Positions 14,140 through 16,428 of a stretch of DNA of 16,428 nt are shown piece after piece (position 1 is the first letter of the stretch; every line of letters starts with the position of its first letter). The stretch is from DATBDE01 sp036270095 (lineage in GTDB: Bacteria > Actinomycetota > Thermoleophilia > Solirubrobacterales > Solirubrobacteraceae): NCBI GenBank assembly GCA_036270095.1, contig DATBDE010000117.1:1-16428 (forward strand), written 5' to 3'. The notes under the pieces were generated by a model. It made no database searches. It worked only from the letters and a program-made list of their open reading frames with translations, and was not told the DNA's origin. Position numbers and translations under genes: made by a program.

Positions 14140-14526
14140 ATGGCCGACGACGTGGACGTCGAGGGAAGCGCCGGCGTCGGGCGCAGCACCGGCGTGATCG
14201 GCAGCGCTGGCGTCGCGGCCAGCGCCGGCGTCGTCGGGAGCTCCGGAGTCACCACCAGCGCCGGGGTCGTCGGCTCCGCCGGCGTCGCGGGAAGCGCCGG
14301 CGTGGTGGGCAGTGCCGGCGTGGGCCTCAGCTCGGCGGTGCTCGTGAGCGTGGCCGTGATCGGCAGTGCCGGCGTCGCGGGCTCGAGCGCAATCGTCGCC
14401 GGCCTGGGCAACGTCGGCTGCCACGCCTGCGTGGGCTGCATCGGCTGCGTGAACTGCACTGGGTGCGTCGGGTGCATCGGTTGCATCGGCCTGCGCGGCG
14501 CTGTGGGCCGGGTCGGCAAGGGGTAG
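14140..14526 (+). CDS. Small hexapeptide-repeat protein with C-terminal cysteine ladder
   Basis: I do not recognise this 128-residue protein. After MADDVDVEG, residues 10-123 are 19 consecutive six-residue units with no break in register. The first thirteen follow S-[AST]-[GA]-[VI]-x-x (for example SAGVVG, SAGVAG). Unit 14 is GLGNVG; units 15-18 are CHACVG, CIGCVN, CTGCVG and CIGCIG, and unit 19 is LRGAVG. Eight cysteines therefore fall at 94, 97, 100, 103, 106, 109, 112 and 115, exactly every third residue. A hydrophobic residue every six with small residues between is the pattern of left-handed beta-helix hexapeptide repeats, so a solenoid of about six turns with stacked cysteines is likely. 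There is no signal peptide. A leaderless start at ATG 14140 is favoured. The next gene begins 6 nt downstream, so the two may be co-expressed. A metal-binding or disulfide role for the cysteines is a guess. Confidence 0.65.
   Translation: MADDVDVEGSAGVGRSTGVIGSAGVAASAGVVGSSGVTTSAGVVGSAGVAGSAGVVGSAGVGLSSAVLVSVAVIGSAGVAGSSAIVAGLGNVGCHACVGCIGCVNCTGCVGCIGCIGLRGAVGRVGKG
14167..14508 (+). repeat. 18-bp-period tandem repeat (19 units) coding for hexapeptides
   Basis: The DNA has a strict 18-bp period from 14167 to 14508, with unit core approximating GTCGTCGGCAGCGCCGGC. Units vary mainly by synonymous or conservative changes and no unit carries an indel, implying selection on the protein repeat rather than a recent expansion. 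The last units replace AGC and GTC codons with TGC. Confidence 0.8.
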
Positions 14527-14532
14527 CGCGGA

Positions 14533-14973
14533 GTGTCGGGCTGGCGCCGCCAGGCCATCATCGACGCACCCGTCGAGGTGGTGTGGGAACTCGTCGGCGA
14601 CCCGAACCGGCACCCGGAGTGGTTCCCGCGCGTGCTCGAGGTCAGCGGCCTCGAGCAGGTCGAGCAGGACGCCCGCTTCCGTCAGGTCACGCGCTCGCTG
14701 CGCGGGCAGATGGAGACGACGCTCGCCATCGAGGAGCTCGACCAGTTTCGTGCGATCAACATGCGCTGCCTCGACACCGGGACCTACGTGCGCTTCCTGC
14801 TCACCGAGGCCCAGGACGGGACGTTCGCAGACATCGAGATCGGCATGTCGCCCGCGCGGCTGCCCGACCGCGTCTTCGACGTGACCATAGGCAAGCGCTA
14901 CTTCCGGCGCTGGACCGACGAGGCGGTCGACGCCCTGTGCCAGGCGGCTAGGCTCGGGCCATCGTCGCGCTGA
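14533..14973 (+). CDS. SRPBCC-family (polyketide cyclase/START-like) protein
   Basis: The GTG 14533 start gives 146 residues. IDAPVEVVWELVGDPNRHPEWFPRV (10-34) is the typical N-terminal signature of the polyketide cyclase/dehydrase-type SRPBCC family, and the C-terminal helix (VFDVTIGKRYFRRWTDEAVDALC) closes the ligand pocket. These proteins bind small hydrophobic ligands; no catalytic residues or substrate can be named. GGAG (14530-14533) overlaps the start, so ribosome binding may depend on the hexapeptide-repeat gene ending 6 nt upstream. The 3' end overlaps the convergent OsmC gene by 26 bp. It is unrelated in sequence detail to the CoxG-like protein at 9212. Confidence 0.8.
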   Translation: MSGWRRQAIIDAPVEVVWELVGDPNRHPEWFPRVLEVSGLEQVEQDARFRQVTRSLRGQMETTLAIEELDQFRAINMRCLDTGTYVRFLLTEAQDGTFADIEIGMSPARLPDRVFDVTIGKRYFRRWTDEAVDALCQAARLGPSSR

Positions 14974-15454
14974 GCTCGGGGCTGCTGGCGAGCGTCTGCA
15001 GCACCACGCAGTAGCGCTCGGTCAGCTTCAGCAGCGTCGCGAGCTGCTCGTCGCTGGCCGTGGTGTCGAGCTCGAAGTGCAGGCGGATTGCGTGCAGGCC
15101 CACCGGCGCCTCCTTGCTGACGCCGAGCGTGCCGCGGAAGTCGATGTCGCCCTCGGCGCTGAGCGTCCCGGCGGCGACGGGGATCTCCAGCGAGGTCGCC
15201 ACCGCGCGCAGGGTGACGCCCGCGCAAGCGACGAGCGCCTCGAGCAGCATGTCGCCTGAGCACAGCAGCGAGCCGTCCCCGCCCGAGGCCGGATGCAGGC
15301 CGGCGGCGGCGATGGCCTGGCCCGTCTTGACCGAGCAGCTGATGCCCTCGTCGAGGGTGCCGGACGCGCTCAGGGTGACCTCGGCGGCGGTCGCGTCGGC
15401 CCGGTAACGGTCCTTCAGCGGGGCCTGCAGGGTCCGAAGATCGTCGGCGAGCAT
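14948..15454 (-). CDS. OsmC-family thiol peroxidase-like protein
   Basis: The protein has 168 residues. The two redox cysteines of the OsmC/Ohr fold are present: Cys77 in ALVACAGVTLRAVA and Cys149 in ERYCVVLQTL. The glycine-rich HPASGGDGS stretch before the first helix is also typical. OsmC proteins reduce organic hydroperoxides in the cytoplasm; this sequence looks closer to the general OsmC group than to Ohr. It lies 71 bp downstream of the MFS transporter gene on the same strand and could be co-transcribed. ATG 15454 is the best start; no strong Shine-Dalgarno is seen. Its 3' end overlaps the SRPBCC gene by 26 bp. Confidence 0.85.
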   Translation of the reverse strand: MLADDLRTLQAPLKDRYRADATAAEVTLSASGTLDEGISCSVKTGQAIAAAGLHPASGGDGSLLCSGDMLLEALVACAGVTLRAVATSLEIPVAAGTLSAEGDIDFRGTLGVSKEAPVGLHAIRLHFELDTTASDEQLATLLKLTERYCVVLQTLASSPELSATMARA

Positions 15455-15525
15455 CGGGCCATGCTGGCAGGTCGCGGTGGCTTTGGGGCCTGGACCGGCT
15501 CCTGCGGTCGTTCAACGGGACGGAG

Positions 15526-16428
15526 CTATCCGGCGGCGCTCGGCACGCCAAGCGGTGCACGGATCCGCCGCCAGGCGGCGACGGCCACGCCCAGCGCCAG
15601 CACGCCGACGGCGGCGGTGAAGATCCGGAACGTCGTCTCCAGGCCGAGGTCGGAGACCACCACGCCGGCCGCGATGGCGGGCACGGCGAGGGAGCCGTAG
15701 CAGACCACGTAGAAGGCCGACATGACCTCGGCCCGTTGGCGGTCGGGCACGACGGCGGTCAGCGAGCGCAGCGCGCCCAGGAAGGCCATCCCGAAACCGA
15801 CGCCGGTCACGGCGGTGGCGCCCAGGAACAGGACGGCCGAGCCGCTGGAGACAGCCGCCGCGGTCAACCCCATGCCGACGGCGAGGATGAACGAGCCCGC
15901 GGCCGCGGCGCGGCCCGGGTCGACGCGGTTGGCTGCGACCTGCGCGAGCGCGCCCGGCAGGGTCAGCGCGAGTACGGCGGCGCCGCCGGCCAGCAGGTTG
16001 CTCGTTCCCAGCAACTGGGCGGCCAGCGCCGGGCCGAGCGCGAGGTAGACGCCGCCGACCGACCACGAGGAGAGCACGCCGAGCGACGCGAGCGCGAACG
16101 GCCCGCGGATCGCGGACGGCACACGCGGCGGCGAGACCGTGAGGCGCAACCGGGACGAGCGGGTCACCGGCTCGGGCATGGCCAGCGCACCGGCGAGCAC
16201 CAGCACGAGCAGGCCCAGGAGGACGAGGAACGGCGTCACCAGCGGATCGGGCGCGTACTGGGCCAGCACTGCGGCGACGATGGCCCCGATGCCGAGGCTC
16301 CCGGCGCTCACCACACCGTTGAGCAGCCCGGCCTTCTGGCCGTCCTGGCGCGGGTGGAGGTCGAGCAGGGCCGCGCCGGCGGCGCCCAGCGCCAAGCCGG
16401 TCGTGATGCCCTGCAACCCGCGCGCGGC
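15526..16428 (-). CDS. MFS transporter, C-terminal nine helices (5' end outside window)
   Basis: The frame is open to the window edge and reads AARGLQGITTG there, the usual sequence of MFS helix 4, so the gene begins beyond 16428; the TTG at 16416 is internal. About nine hydrophobic segments follow, matching helices 4-12, with a charged loop (EPVTRSSRLRL) after helix 6 between the two halves and a short cytoplasmic tail (WRRIRAPLGVPSAAG). A drug- or metabolite-efflux MFS of about 400 residues is expected; the substrate cannot be told. It is an integral cytoplasmic-membrane protein. TAG at 15526-15528 lies 71 bp before the OsmC start. Confidence 0.85.
   Translation of the reverse strand, partial: AARGLQGITTGLALGAAGAALLDLHPRQDGQKAGLLNGVVSAGSLGIGAIVAAVLAQYAPDPLVTPFLVLLGLLVLVLAGALAMPEPVTRSSRLRLTVSPPRVPSAIRGPFALASLGVLSSWSVGGVYLALGPALAAQLLGTSNLLAGGAAVLALTLPGALAQVAANRVDPGRAAAAGSFILAVGMGLTAAAVSSGSAVLFLGATAVTGVGFGMAFLGALRSLTAVVPDRQRAEVMSAFYVVCYGSLAVPAIAAGVVVSDLGLETTFRIFTAAVGVLALGVAVAAWRRIRAPLGVPSAAG

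Noticed and set aside
14034..14561. Minus-strand Pro/Thr-rich frame (repeated TPALP) opposite the hexapeptide gene
   Set aside because: Because the codons are aligned, its GC3 is equally high and it cannot be excluded on composition. It would read through the 24-bp palindrome and into two genes, and it has no ribosome site; the + strand frame has a well-placed -10 and stops 6 nt before the next gene.
15526..16416. MFS gene starting at TTG 16416
   Set aside because: The frame continues upstream as ARGLQG, an internal MFS helix-4 sequence, so the gene is truncated by the window, not started there.
1..16428. tRNA, rRNA, CRISPR array, insertion sequence or phage gene
   Set aside because: Nothing with such features was seen; the only tandem repeat is the in-frame 18-bp coding repeat at 14167-14508, which has no spacers.

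Overview
The window is very GC-rich with almost exclusively G/C third codon positions, many GTG starts, 4-bp ATGA/GTGA gene overlaps and a probable leaderless gene. This fits a high-GC actinobacterium. The CAP-domain secreted protein, the SRPBCC and MetE-like genes and the overall style suggest a soil Thermoleophilia/Solirubrobacterales-like lineage, but that placement is inference. No rRNA, tRNA, CRISPR array or insertion sequence was seen.

Region 1 (1-2550): the 3' part of a PEP-utilizing, phosphohistidine-domain protein (alpha paralogue 1) converges on a short MetE-type zinc methyltransferase gene. Their stop codons share one CTAG.

Region 2 (2551-13210): a divergent AT-rich promoter drives a tightly packed + strand operon. 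In order it encodes alpha paralogue 2 (615 aa, C-terminal swivelling phosphohistidine domain); beta (349 aa, PEP-synthase-type ATP-binding domain); FAD, 2Fe-2S and molybdopterin subunits of a xanthine-dehydrogenase-family hydroxylase; a CoxG-like SRPBCC protein; a ring-cleaving dioxygenase of the NicX (2,5-dihydroxypyridine 5,6-dioxygenase)/M29 fold; and an AceE/transketolase-like thiamine-diphosphate enzyme. The first seven match what I recall of the 3-hydroxypyridine cluster (hpdA and accessory genes) of Ensifer adhaerens HP1, where a four-part Mo hydroxylase with a separate SRPBCC subunit needs a PEP-utilizing protein and a pyruvate-phosphate-dikinase-like protein. The likely pathway is: hydroxylated N-heteroaromatic, activated by a split PEP-synthase-like kinase (resembling phenylphosphate synthase), hydroxylated by the Mo enzyme, then opened by the NicX-like dioxygenase. 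The alpha duplication and the AceE-like final gene are extra to that template.

Region 3 (13211-14526): an intergenic stretch with a strong hairpin, then a secreted CAP-domain gene broken by two compensating frameshifts, a perfect 24-bp terminator-like palindrome, and a small gene made of 19 uninterrupted hexapeptide repeats ending in eight cysteines spaced every third residue (probable beta-solenoid). I do not recognise its family.

Region 4 (14533-16428): a small SRPBCC protein (+) convergent with an OsmC-family peroxidase (-), followed by the C-terminal nine helices of an MFS transporter (-) that runs off the window edge.
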